64,000 bases of DNA. Origin: Bin87 sp965203855. Its GTDB lineage: Bacteria; Chloroflexota; Dehalococcoidia; Lucifugimonadales; UBA3495. Below are positions 1 to 7,759 of this stretch, piece by piece. The DNA lies in the NCBI GenBank assembly GCA_965203855.1, contig CBDBDN010000008.1, forward strand, positions 496,001-560,000. The letters are read 5' to 3'. The notes under the pieces were generated by a model. The model saw nothing but the letters and a program-made list of their open reading frames with translations. It was not told the origin of the DNA and ran no database searches. The position numbers were made by a program, and so were the translations under genes. Each line of letters opens with the position of its first letter. The first letter of the stretch is position 1.

Positions 1-1035
1 GATCTGCTGGATGCCGGCAACAGCGGCACTTCAATGCGTCTGCTTTCCGGGCTGTTGGCCGGGCAGGATTTTTTGTCCGTGCTGACCGGAGACGACTCGC
101 TGCGTTCCCGCCCGATGGGGCGCATCGTGCAGCCGTTGCAGCAGATGGGCGCCGCCATCATGGGGCGCGATGGCGATACCCTGGCGCCGCTGACCATACG
201 GGGCGGCAGCCTGCGCTCCATTGAATACGCCATGCCCGTAGCCAGCGCGCAAGTCAAATCCTGCCTGATGCTGGCCGGCTTATCCGCCGCCGGCCCTACC
301 GTGTTGCATCAGCCCGCCCTCTCCCGCGACCACACCGAGCGGATGATGGCCGCCATGGGCGCGCCGGTTGAAACCGACGGCCTCGCCCTTACCCTGCATC
401 CCGCGCGCCTGCAAGCCGTAGATGTCGCCGTGCCGGGCGATATATCATCGGCCGCTTTCTGGATGGTAGCCGGCCTGATCCACCCCAACGCGCGGGTAAC
501 CGTTACCGGCGTGGGCCTTAATCCCAGCCGCGCCGGCATCATCGACGCCTTGCGGATGATGGGCGCCGGCGCGGCGCTGCGCCTGGAAAACGAGCGCGTT
601 GAGGGCGGCGAGCCGGTGGCCGACGTCGTAGCGTCATCCGCCAGCCTGCGCGGTATTGAACTGGCCGGCGACATCATCCCTATAATGATTGACGAACTGC
701 CGGCGCTGGCGGTAGCCGCCTGCTTTGCCGCGGGCGAAACCGTCATCCGCGACGCCGCCGAGCTGCGCGTCAAAGAATCCGACCGCATCGCCGCCACAGT
801 ATCGGAACTAACCCGTCTGGGCGGCCGCCTGGAACCCCGGGAGGACGGTATGACGATACAAGGCGTCGGGCGTTTGCAGGGCGCCGAAGTGGAAAGCCAT
901 GGCGACCATCGTCTGGCAATGGCCATGGCGGTGGCCGGGCTGGCAGCGTCCGGCGCTACGGTAGTGCGCGGAGCCGCAGATGCCGCCGTGTCCTATCCGA
1001 CATTCTGGGAACATCTGGAATCCTTGGCCGGCTGA
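1..1035 (+). CDS. aroA: 3-phosphoshikimate 1-carboxyvinyltransferase (EPSP synthase), 5' truncated by window edge
   Basis: This enzyme transfers the enolpyruvyl group of PEP to shikimate-3-phosphate, the sixth step of the shikimate pathway, in the cytoplasm. The frame is open from base 1 (DLLDAGNSGTSMRLL), so the first 85-90 residues lie outside the window; 344 residues are seen against a usual 430-440. Family hallmarks visible are the NSGTSMR loop at the start, LSRDHTERM, the DELPALAVAACFAAG segment, and the AELRVKESDRI motif, with a normal C-terminus (HGDHRLAMAMAVAGL). Two other shikimate genes, aroC and aroE, lie near 47-49 kb, so the pathway is spread over the chromosome. The protein family is certain; only the 5' end is missing. 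Confidence 0.96.
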   Translation, partial: DLLDAGNSGTSMRLLSGLLAGQDFLSVLTGDDSLRSRPMGRIVQPLQQMGAAIMGRDGDTLAPLTIRGGSLRSIEYAMPVASAQVKSCLMLAGLSAAGPTVLHQPALSRDHTERMMAAMGAPVETDGLALTLHPARLQAVDVAVPGDISSAAFWMVAGLIHPNARVTVTGVGLNPSRAGIIDALRMMGAGAALRLENERVEGGEPVADVVASSASLRGIELAGDIIPIMIDELPALAVAACFAAGETVIRDAAELRVKESDRIAATVSELTRLGGRLEPREDGMTIQGVGRLQGAEVESHGDHRLAMAMAVAGLAASGATVVRGAADAAVSYPTFWEHLESLAG

Positions 1036-1074
1036 ACGGCGGCTGCGGCTGTTGACGCGGTAGGGGTTGCCGGT

Positions 1075-1587
1075 TTGAACCGGGCCGGTTGGCTGTATCT
1101 GCTATTGTCGGTTGCCGCCGCCATTGCTACACTGGCGGCAACGGTAACAGTATATGTACTCTGGGGACGCGAGCCGCCGGAAACGCTGTCGGCTGCCATC
1201 GTCAACACGGCTGCCGTCCTGGCCGCCAGCGCTTTCGTAGGAGTAACCGATATGTTCTTTACGATGCAAGAACGCAGAGAGCGGCTCGCCGAAAAACGGC
1301 AGCACGACGAAGAACGCCGGCAGTGGCAAATCCGCGAAGAAGAGGAGCGCAAGCAGCGGGAAATTCGCGAGGAAGAAGCGCGTCAACAGCGGGAAATTCG
1401 CGAGGAAGAGGCGCGTCAACAGCGGGAAATTCGCGACGCAGAGGAACGCCAGCAGCGCGAGGAAGAACGCCGGCAGCGCGCAGAACATGACGCCCGTATG
1501 GAACAACTGATGACCCGATTCGTAGAAGCCTTGGAACGCATCGAAAGCCGCAATAACGGGAACGGCAGCGGCAGGGCCGCGGCCTGA
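1075..1587 (+). CDS. membrane-anchored coiled-coil protein, unknown function
   Basis: A 170-residue protein beginning with TTG, 39 bases after aroA. Two hydrophobic segments (about residues 5-27 and 41-61) form a hairpin anchor. They are followed by a strongly charged stretch (about 65-135) built from near-identical repeats of the type REIREEEARQQ, which predicts a long helix or coiled coil. The tail (RFVEALERIESRNNGNG) is short and polar. The repeats are also near-identical at DNA level around 1360-1440, so repeat number could vary. I do not recognise a family. Position suggests co-transcription with aroA, but a functional link is not evident. Confidence 0.7.
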   Translation: MNRAGWLYLLLSVAAAIATLAATVTVYVLWGREPPETLSAAIVNTAAVLAASAFVGVTDMFFTMQERRERLAEKRQHDEERRQWQIREEEERKQREIREEEARQQREIREEEARQQREIRDAEERQQREEERRQRAEHDARMEQLMTRFVEALERIESRNNGNGSGRAAA

Positions 1588-1663
1588 CCGCCCTCCGCAG
1601 CGCCGGGTCATTCATTTCACCGGGCCAGCATACCCGATACCGCCTTTCCTATTCGCAGCCGCA

Positions 1664-2293
1664 ATGCCATTACCCGGCGAAATCCCGCAGGCCAGCCCGG
1701 CCCCGCCTCTGCTGGTGATTATCTCCGGCCCGTCCGCGGCCGGCAAGGGGTCGCTGATTGCCGAGCTGCGGCGGCTCAATCGCCCCTGGCATTTTGCCGT
1801 TACGGCCACCACCCGGCCAATGCGCCCCGGCGAAGTAGATGGCCGGGACTACATCTTTATGGACGAAGCGGATTTTCTGCGGCTGCGGGAACGGGATGAA
1901 CTGCTGGAATCGGCGCAAGTGTATAATCGCTGGTACGGCGTCCCGCGCGAGCAGGTGCGCGACCCTCTCATCGCCGGCCGTGATGTCATACTGGAAATTG
2001 ATGTGCAGGGCGCCGCTACGGTTCGCAGTATCGCGCCCGAAGCATTGTCCATTTTCGTGATGCCGGCCAGCATGGATGAATTGCGTTCCCGCTTCGCCAG
2101 CCGCGGCACCGAGAACGCCGCCGCAATTGAACGGCGCCTGCAAGAAGCGTCCGTAGAGCTGGCGCGCATCGGCGAATATGACTATCGGGTCGTCAACCGC
2201 ACCGGCCAGCTGGACGCCGCCGTGCGTGAAGTTGACGCCATCATCGCCGCCGAAAAATGCCGCGTCAACCCCCGCCTGGTGCAGATGCTGTAA
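1664..2293 (+). CDS. gmk: guanylate kinase
   Basis: Converts GMP to GDP with ATP in purine nucleotide metabolism. The 209-residue protein has a P-loop GPSAAGKG at residues 22-29. The GMP-binding region follows with TTRPMRPGEVDGRDY and the tyrosine of RWYGVP, then the LEIDVQGA strand, and a lid with RRLQEAS. Length and domain order are normal for the family; the N-terminus carries about 15 extra residues. The start at ATG 1664 is taken because the P-loop lies soon after it, although no strong ribosome binding site is visible. It sits 48 bases before lipA on the same strand, so the two may share a transcript. Confidence 0.94.
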   Translation: MPLPGEIPQASPAPPLLVIISGPSAAGKGSLIAELRRLNRPWHFAVTATTRPMRPGEVDGRDYIFMDEADFLRLRERDELLESAQVYNRWYGVPREQVRDPLIAGRDVILEIDVQGAATVRSIAPEALSIFVMPASMDELRSRFASRGTENAAAIERRLQEASVELARIGEYDYRVVNRTGQLDAAVREVDAIIAAEKCRVNPRLVQML

Positions 2294-2341
2294 CCTCCGG
2301 CCGGCTGCCCTGTCCGTTCCCCGTAATCACCGGAGTTCAAT

Positions 2342-3262
2342 ATGACCACCAGTCGAACCAAAGTCCCCCAAGCCCCCGCGCCAATTCGCCCCCGCCTGCC
2401 GGACTGGCTCAAAGTGCGGATGCCCGGCGGCCCGCGCTACATTGAACTGAAGCAGCTGATGCGCGACAGCCGCCTGCACACCGTCTGCGAGGAGGCCCGT
2501 TGCCCCAACATCGGCGAGTGCTGGGAACGCTCGGCGGCTACCTTTATGATTTTGGGCGACATCTGCACGCGCGCCTGCGCTTACTGCGCCGTTACTACCG
2601 GACGGCCCGGCGCCGTGGACTGGGGCGAACCTCTGCGCCTGGCCCAGACGGTCCAGCGTATGGAATTGCAGTACTGCGTTATTACTGCGGTGAACCGGGA
2701 CGATCTGGACGACGGCGGCGCCGGCGTCTTTGCGGCCTGCATCCGGCAGGTGCGGGCGGCGGTGCCGGGCTGCCGCGTGGAAGTGCTAATCCCCGACTTT
2801 CAAGGCAATTGGGATGCGCTGGCCGTTGTGATTGACGCCGCCCCGCAAGTACTCAACCATAACATTGAATCGGTAGAGCGGGTGTTCCGGCGGGTGCGGC
2901 CCAAAGGAGATTACCGCCAGTCCCTGGATCTGCTGCGTCAAGTCAAGCGGATTGACGCCCGGATGCCCACCAAATCCGGCATCATCGTCGGTATGGGGGA
3001 AACGCGAGACGAACTGCTCCAAACGATGCAAGACCTGCGCGCCGTGGACTGCGACCTGCTGACGGTAGGGCAGTATCTGCGTCCGTCCATCAAGCATATC
3101 GCCATTGACCGCTTTTATACGCCGGCGGAGTTTGATGAAATCCGGCAGGCGGGCGCGGCGATGGGGTTCAAGCATATCGCGGCCGGGCCGCTGGTGCGGT
3201 CGTCATACCACGCCGATGAGCAGCACGCGGCGGCGGCAAGCGATGGCGGCAGTGCATCGTAA
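2342..3262 (+). CDS. lipA: lipoyl synthase (radical SAM)
   Basis: Inserts two sulfur atoms into the protein-bound octanoyl chain to make the lipoyl cofactor of 2-oxoacid dehydrogenases and the glycine cleavage system. It carries both iron-sulfur clusters of the family. The auxiliary cluster motif CX4CX5C is at C49, C54 and C60 (CEEARCPNIGEC). The radical-SAM motif CX3CX2C is at C75, C79 and C82 (CTRACAYC). The NHNIESVERVF and GMGETRDE motifs and the C-terminal RSSYHADE, which contributes the final conserved serine, are also present. The 306-residue length is normal. lipB is not in the window. Confidence 0.96.
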   Translation: MTTSRTKVPQAPAPIRPRLPDWLKVRMPGGPRYIELKQLMRDSRLHTVCEEARCPNIGECWERSAATFMILGDICTRACAYCAVTTGRPGAVDWGEPLRLAQTVQRMELQYCVITAVNRDDLDDGGAGVFAACIRQVRAAVPGCRVEVLIPDFQGNWDALAVVIDAAPQVLNHNIESVERVFRRVRPKGDYRQSLDLLRQVKRIDARMPTKSGIIVGMGETRDELLQTMQDLRAVDCDLLTVGQYLRPSIKHIAIDRFYTPAEFDEIRQAGAAMGFKHIAAGPLVRSSYHADEQHAAAASDGGSAS

Positions 3263-3320
3263 AAACGTGCTGAACCGCCGGAATAGAGCGCGTGGTTGTC
3301 GGATTCCCGCCGGCATCGCA

Positions 3321-4115
3321 ATGACCGCTGCATCGCCAATGCACACCGCTGCGCCGGCCACCGACAGCGGCGGCGCGCCGAGCGCCCGGCAGAGACAATG
3401 GCCTCGTCTCCGGTTCCGATTCCGGCCCCGGCCGGCGGCGCTGCCCCTGGTTCTGCTGCTGTTGGCTCTGTCCACATTGTTCTTGTTCAGCGGCGACCGG
3501 GAGTATTTTTACCGCGGCGGCGCTAACGACTGGAACAGTTCGCAGACTTTGGCCTTTGCCGAGAATTTGTCGTTTCGGCACAACTTACTGATCTTCCATT
3601 ATGAGTCTCGGGACGCCACTGGCGACCTATCGTATCCCAGTCCATATAATCGCTTTCCGTTGGGCGGCTATGTCTTGGTCAAGCTAGCCATTCTCCCCTT
3701 TGGCGATACCGATTTCCGGGCCAAAATCTACGCCGGGCGGATGCTGATGCTGCTGTTGTTCAGCGCCGCCGCCGTGCTGGCCTACGCTGCGCTGGCCCGC
3801 ATCACCGGCAGCCGCTGGGACGCTTTGGCCGCTACCTTGCTGGCCTTTTCATCGTACTATATGCTCTACTATGCCGACAAGATTTCCAATGAAGTTACAA
3901 TAGATTTATTTGCCGTGATGCTGGCGTTTCACGGGATGGCAGTATTTGTGCAGGAAGGCCGCTTTCGGCAGCTGTTGGTGAAATCCTGCGCTGCGTTGTT
4001 GCTGGGCTGGCACGTGTACGCTTTCCTGCTGCCATTCATCCTTTTCGGCATGGCCACGGAGCTGCTCAAAGCGCGGCGATTCTACCCCCCCCCCCCCCCG
4101 TATTATGCAACCTAA
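3321..4115 (+). CDS. GT-C-like membrane protein, tandem copy A, N-terminal part (ends after poly-C frameshift)
   Basis: N-terminal 264 residues of a large multi-spanning membrane protein, the first of three tandem paralogs. A basic cytoplasmic tail (RLRFRFRPRP) leads to a first membrane helix (PLVLLLLALSTLFLF). An extracytoplasmic loop with GDREYFYRGG and YNRFPLGGY follows, then several helices including DALAATLLAFSSYYML. This topology resembles ArnT/PMT-type GT-C glycosyltransferases, whose first loop carries an acidic catalytic residue; the assignment is inference. The frame runs into a 15-C run at 4085-4099 and stops at TAA 4113-4115. The family sequence continues from base 4100 in another frame (V-L-C-N-L-K-R-Y) up to 4256, where a second shift occurs. 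The start ATG 3321 is uncertain. Confidence 0.75.
   Translation: MTAASPMHTAAPATDSGGAPSARQRQWPRLRFRFRPRPAALPLVLLLLALSTLFLFSGDREYFYRGGANDWNSSQTLAFAENLSFRHNLLIFHYESRDATGDLSYPSPYNRFPLGGYVLVKLAILPFGDTDFRAKIYAGRMLMLLLFSAAAVLAYAALARITGSRWDALAATLLAFSSYYMLYYADKISNEVTIDLFAVMLAFHGMAVFVQEGRFRQLLVKSCAALLLGWHVYAFLLPFILFGMATELLKARRFYPPPPPYYAT
4085..4099 (+). repeat. homopolymer run of 15 C in copy A
   Basis: The run directly follows the codons for ARRFY and encodes prolines. With 15 C the downstream family sequence is in the -1 frame; 13 or 16 C would restore it. The last seven bases with the following G read C CCC CCG, the layout of a -1 slippery heptamer. The same position carries 27 C in copy B and 6 C in copy C. 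Confidence 0.95.
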
Positions 4116-4277
4116 AGCGATATGCGGCAACATTGCGGCGCAGTCGTTATCTACTGCTAGGAGTAGTTACGCTGCTTTTCGGCATTGCCATACTGACTTT
4201 CAACTTCGGCAACGAATACTTTGCGCTGAACGGGGAGGTGCCATTCCGGGAGCTGCCCCTCGGTTGCCTCTGCGGTA

Positions 4278-5432
4278 TTGCGTTTGGGAGGGGATGAGGA
4301 TTATAATGTCATTAGAGCCCATCGGCTGGTGCCCCAGGTTTTCTGGTCGGGCCAGTTTTACCGCATCGGAGTGGCGACGCTTCCTTATGCCTTGAACCCT
4401 TATGAAATCAAAAGATACTTGTCCCGCAGCTTCGGACATTATCCCCTTGAACTGATTGCTGAACCTATCATCGCCTGCGGGGTACTGGCGCTGGGTGTCT
4501 GCCTGGCCGGGCTGGTTGGTATCCGCCGTCGCCCGGGGCCGGCCTTGCTGCTGACGACGCTGGCCGTTTCCGGTTTCTGCTGGGCGGTGCCGGTGCGCTA
4601 CAATGTTGTAAGCCACGACTTTGAGAGCGTGTTCTATATCGGAATACCGCTCACGGCATTCGCGTTGACGCTGCTGTGGCTGCGGCGACGCTTTCGGGTA
4701 CGGCTGTCGCTTTACCTTGCCGTGGCGGCGCTGACCGTGTTCGCAGCTTCCGCCTCTGCCATGGCCGGCGTCGGGGAAAGCCGCGCTGAACTAGCGGTTG
4801 AGGCCGAGGCAATGGCCGAATACGCTGCGATACGCAAATTGGCGGATGACAACGCAGTCATTTATATACTGTGGCGTCCTCAAGGCATTAAATCCGGCGG
4901 CGCGGCCTGGGCGTCGCACTATTTTCTGGCCGGCAAGACCCTCAACTACGCCGGGGAATCTGAGCGTTTTGCTGGGCGGCAAAAGCCGGATTACCTGCTG
5001 CTGCCCATTCGCGAGGATACCGAAGCCCTGCTGACGCCGGAGAATAGGCAGGTTTTTCTGTACGACTATGCGCTTTATAAAGACTTGTACGATGAAGCGG
5101 ACCTGGGACGCCGCATCATAGCTGCGGACTGGAATGTATATCTCAGAGACGATCGCCTGATTTATGCGTCATCAGAATGCGCCAACCAGGATGCGGTGTT
5201 CTGGCTGCATTTCGTGCCGGCAGACGCCGCCGTTTTGCCCGCCGCCCGGCAAGAGATCGGTTATGACAACGCCGACTTCGAGTTCCGGCAGCGACACCGG
5301 AAGTACTCGCTAAACGGGAGGTGCGTAATAGAACGCACTTTGCCGGAATACGACGTCATCGCCATCCGCACCGGGCAGTACACGGAAACGGGGCGCATCT
5401 GGCAAAGGGAATACTATCTGCCGGCACGCTGA
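4278..5432 (+). CDS. GT-C-like membrane protein, tandem copy A, C-terminal part
   Basis: C-terminal 384 residues of copy A in a third reading position. By alignment with copy C, homology in this frame already begins near 4257 (PSVASAVLRLGGDED). The run CCCC at 4256-4259 holds one C too many relative to the middle segment, so the TTG at 4278 is only the first start codon of the open stretch. Content: QVFWSGQFYRI, four or more membrane helices, then a soluble part with LLPIREDTEALLTPE and a C-terminal module starting near ADWNVYLRDDRLIY and ending RTGQYTETGRIW. Copy A needs two frame corrections to give one protein, so it may be a decaying gene. The protein family is otherwise unknown to me. 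Confidence 0.65.
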   Translation: MRLGGDEDYNVIRAHRLVPQVFWSGQFYRIGVATLPYALNPYEIKRYLSRSFGHYPLELIAEPIIACGVLALGVCLAGLVGIRRRPGPALLLTTLAVSGFCWAVPVRYNVVSHDFESVFYIGIPLTAFALTLLWLRRRFRVRLSLYLAVAALTVFAASASAMAGVGESRAELAVEAEAMAEYAAIRKLADDNAVIYILWRPQGIKSGGAAWASHYFLAGKTLNYAGESERFAGRQKPDYLLLPIREDTEALLTPENRQVFLYDYALYKDLYDEADLGRRIIAADWNVYLRDDRLIYASSECANQDAVFWLHFVPADAAVLPAARQEIGYDNADFEFRQRHRKYSLNGRCVIERTLPEYDVIAIRTGQYTETGRIWQREYYLPAR

Positions 5433-5471
5433 ACCGGGCTTTACGGAAGTGGGCAGTTTGAGGCGGCGTGC

Positions 5472-5477
5472 TATAAT
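5472..5477 (+). promoter_or_regulatory. -10 box TATAAT upstream of tandem copy B
   Basis: The sequence GGCGGCGTGCTATAATGCG lies 78 bases before the copy B start. Nearly the same 45-base block (ACGGAA, GGGCAGTTTG, GGCGGCGTGC, TATAAT) recurs before copy C, with TATAAT at 7683-7688. No clear -35 hexamer is visible at 16-18 bases. Copy A lacks this block and may rely on the lipA transcript. Confidence 0.55.
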
Positions 5478-5549
5478 GCGCTGCTTGCTGCGCTTGATGC
5501 CGGCATAAGTCGGCACAGCGTGTCCTATCAGATCCGTTATCAGCGTAAA

Positions 5550-6656
5550 ATGACGGAACTACCCAACATATCAACAGGGCGTTCTAGCTCCCGGCAGCTG
5601 GCAGGACGGAACGAATGGCTGCTGTTGCGGGGGCGGGCCCGGTTCCGGCCGGCGGCGCTGCCTTTGGTTCTGCTGCTGCTGGCTTTATCCACCTTGTTCC
5701 TGTTTGGCGGCGATCGGGAGTATTTTTACCGCGGCGGCGTCCAGGATTGGAACAGTTCGCAGACTATGGCGCTGGTAGAGAACCTGTCGTTCCGGCACAA
5801 TCTGTTGATTTTCCGCCATCAATATAGGGACGCCGCCGGCAACCCACAGTACCCATCGCCATATAATCGCTTTCCGCTGGGCGGGTATGCGCTGGTCAAG
5901 CTGGCTATTATCCCTTTTGGAGAGGAAGCTTTCCAGGCCAAAATCTATGCCGGGCGAATGCTGATGTTGCTGTTGTTCAGCGCCGCCGCCATGCTGGCTT
6001 ACCACTCGCTGGCGCGCATCGCCGGCAGCCGCTGGGACGCTTTGACCGCAACCCTGCTCGCCTTTTCCTCGTATTATCTGCTCTATTATGCCGATATGAT
6101 TTCCAACGAAGTTACGATAGACCTTTTTGCGGTGATGCTGGCGTTTCATGGGATGACGGTATTCGTGCATGAGGGTCGCTTTCGGCAGTTGGTTATCAAA
6201 TCATGCATTGCGCTGCTGCTGGGCTGGCACGTGTATGCTTTTTTGTTGCCGTTCATCGCTTTTGGCTTGGCCGCGGAATTGCTCAAAGCGCGGCGATTCT
6301 GCCCCCCCCCCCCCCCCCCCCCCCCCCCGATATTAGGGCATCTCAAACGGTATAGCATAGCTTTGTTCCGCAGCCGTTATCTGCTGCTGGGCATAATTAC
6401 ATTGTTATTCGGAATTGCCATACTGACTTTCAACTTCGGCAATGAATACCTTGCGCTGGGTGGGGAAGCGCCGCTGCGGGAGTTGCCGTCGGCAGCATCG
6501 GCGGTACAGCGGGTAGGGTTGGATGGGGATTTCGGCTCTCCGGGGGCTGGAGCCGCAGATATTTTGGCCGAGCCAGTTTTACCGCATCACTATGACTACG
6601 CTCCCTTTTGCGGTGAACATTTTCCCGGTAAAACTTGCTCCCACTCCGAATTATAG
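5550..6656 (+). CDS. GT-C-like membrane protein, tandem copy B, N-terminal and middle part
   Basis: First 368 residues of the second tandem paralog. ATG 5550 is chosen because its start (MTELPNIS) matches the start of copy C (MPALPHIA); a GTG at 5520 is possible. Order of features matches copy A: basic tail, first helix, GDREYFYRGG loop, YNRFPLGGYAL, and repeated helices. Then comes a nine-proline run encoded by 27 C at 6302-6328. Here the C run keeps the frame, because the spacer after it is one base longer than in copies A and C, and the protein continues through SRYLLLGIITLLFG. The frame is then lost around 6530-6547, close to a GGGGG run, and stops at 6656. Confidence 0.72.
   Translation: MTELPNISTGRSSSRQLAGRNEWLLLRGRARFRPAALPLVLLLLALSTLFLFGGDREYFYRGGVQDWNSSQTMALVENLSFRHNLLIFRHQYRDAAGNPQYPSPYNRFPLGGYALVKLAIIPFGEEAFQAKIYAGRMLMLLLFSAAAMLAYHSLARIAGSRWDALTATLLAFSSYYLLYYADMISNEVTIDLFAVMLAFHGMTVFVHEGRFRQLVIKSCIALLLGWHVYAFLLPFIAFGLAAELLKARRFCPPPPPPPPPILGHLKRYSIALFRSRYLLLGIITLLFGIAILTFNFGNEYLALGGEAPLRELPSAASAVQRVGLDGDFGSPGAGAADILAEPVLPHHYDYAPFCGEHFPGKTCSHSEL
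6302..6328 (+). repeat. homopolymer run of 27 C in copy B
   Basis: An uninterrupted stretch of 27 C between TTCTG and GATATTAGG, encoding prolines after the ARRFC residues. It is in frame with the downstream helices. It is the longest homopolymer in the window and far longer than expected by chance even in a G+C-rich genome. Confidence 0.93.
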
Positions 6657-7641
6657 ATACCAGGATTATCCGGCCGTCGTCATCGGGATATTAGCGCTGA
6701 TATTCTGTTTAGCGGCGCTGGCAGCGATCGTAGTACGGGGTCGGACGGGAGCGGCGGCGCTGTTGGCAACGCTGACTGTTTCCGGTTTTTGCTATGCCGT
6801 GATGTTGAGATACAATGTTATATACCATCATTTTGAGAGCGTATTCTACATCGGGTTGCCCCTAGCCGCCTATACTTTGGGGCTGCTGTACTTGCGGCGA
6901 ATGTCCCGGGTGCGGCTGTCGCCGCTTTTTGCGGTAGCTGCGGTGGCCGTGTTTGTGCTCTCCGTTTCCGAGATAAGCAGACTGGGACAAAGCCGCGAGG
7001 AGTTGGCGGTTGAAGCGCAGGAGATGGCCGAATATGGCCCAATACGAGATTTGGTTGACGCCGGGGCAACCATTTATGTGCCGTTGCCCTACCTGGATTT
7101 TAGCCGCGCCGCGCCTTGGGCCTGGGCCTATTATCTGTCCGGAGAAAATATCATTTTCAACGAAGGGCGCGGGCTTCGCAAGCCGCCGCAAGCCGGGGAT
7201 TACCTGATGCTGCCTACTCGCAAGGATACCCAAGCTCTGCTGACGCCGGAGCATCGGCATATTTTCTTGTACGATTGGGCGCTTTATGACGAATGGCTTC
7301 GCACTGCCGACCTGGGCGCGCCGATAGTTACGGCGTCCGGCTGGCAGGTGTATCTCAGAGACGGGTATTTGATGTATGTATCGCCGGAATGCGCCCATCG
7401 GGACGATTTGTTTTTGCTGCATTTCGTAGCCAGAAATGCCGTGGATTTGCGCTCCGGTCAGCAAGAATATGGCTATGCCAACGCCGACTTTGACTTCCAG
7501 CGGTTCGGCATCACCCTTAGCGATGGGACTTGCGTAGTAGAACGCCCGCTGCCGGAATATGACATCATCGCCATTCGCACCGGGCAGTACAACGCGGCGG
7601 GGCGAATTTGGGATGGAGAATATCGGCTGCCATCCCCGTAA
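6523..7641 (+). CDS. GT-C-like membrane protein, tandem copy B, C-terminal part
   Basis: C-terminal 372 residues of copy B in the frame one base ahead of the preceding part. Homology to copy C resumes at LEPQIFWPSQFYR, directly after the GGGGG run at 6543-6547; removing one G there would join the two parts. The ATG at 6523 lies inside the divergent stretch and need not be a real start. Content: five or so membrane helices, the ELAVEAQEMAEYGPIRDL segment, LLTPEHRHIFLYDWALY, and the C-terminal module from ASGWQVYLRDGYLMY to RTGQYNAAGRIW. It may be the lower half of one protein made by frameshifting, a separate polypeptide, or part of a pseudogene. Confidence 0.65.
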   Translation: MGISALRGLEPQIFWPSQFYRITMTTLPFAVNIFPVKLAPTPNYRYQDYPAVVIGILALIFCLAALAAIVVRGRTGAAALLATLTVSGFCYAVMLRYNVIYHHFESVFYIGLPLAAYTLGLLYLRRMSRVRLSPLFAVAAVAVFVLSVSEISRLGQSREELAVEAQEMAEYGPIRDLVDAGATIYVPLPYLDFSRAAPWAWAYYLSGENIIFNEGRGLRKPPQAGDYLMLPTRKDTQALLTPEHRHIFLYDWALYDEWLRTADLGAPIVTASGWQVYLRDGYLMYVSPECAHRDDLFLLHFVARNAVDLRSGQQEYGYANADFDFQRFGITLSDGTCVVERPLPEYDIIAIRTGQYNAAGRIWDGEYRLPSP

Positions 7642-7682
7642 GCCTGGCCCTTACGGAAATCGGGCAGTTTGGGGCGGCGTGC

Positions 7683-7688
7683 TATAAT
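7683..7688 (+). promoter_or_regulatory. -10 box TATAAT upstream of tandem copy C
   Basis: TATAAT in GCGGCGTGCTATAATGCGC, 72 bases before the copy C start, within the block that also precedes copy B. Repetition of the upstream block shows that the duplication unit includes its own promoter region. No convincing -35 element is seen. Confidence 0.55.
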
Positions 7689-7759
7689 GCGCCCGTCGCA
7701 CATGATGCCGGCGTCAGCTGGCCGCAGCGGCTCTGCATCGGATCAGTTGTCAGTATAAA

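Noticed and set aside
1102..1611. Minus-strand frame of 169 codons opposite the coiled-coil gene
   Set aside because: Leu/Phe-rich mirror of the Glu/Arg repeats of the plus-strand gene.
4085..6328. Frameshifts as plain sequencing error across the whole window
   Set aside because: Not fully excluded, but the other genes are intact, so a general error rate does not explain breaks confined to one gene family. Local error at the long C runs remains possible and is stated in the findings.
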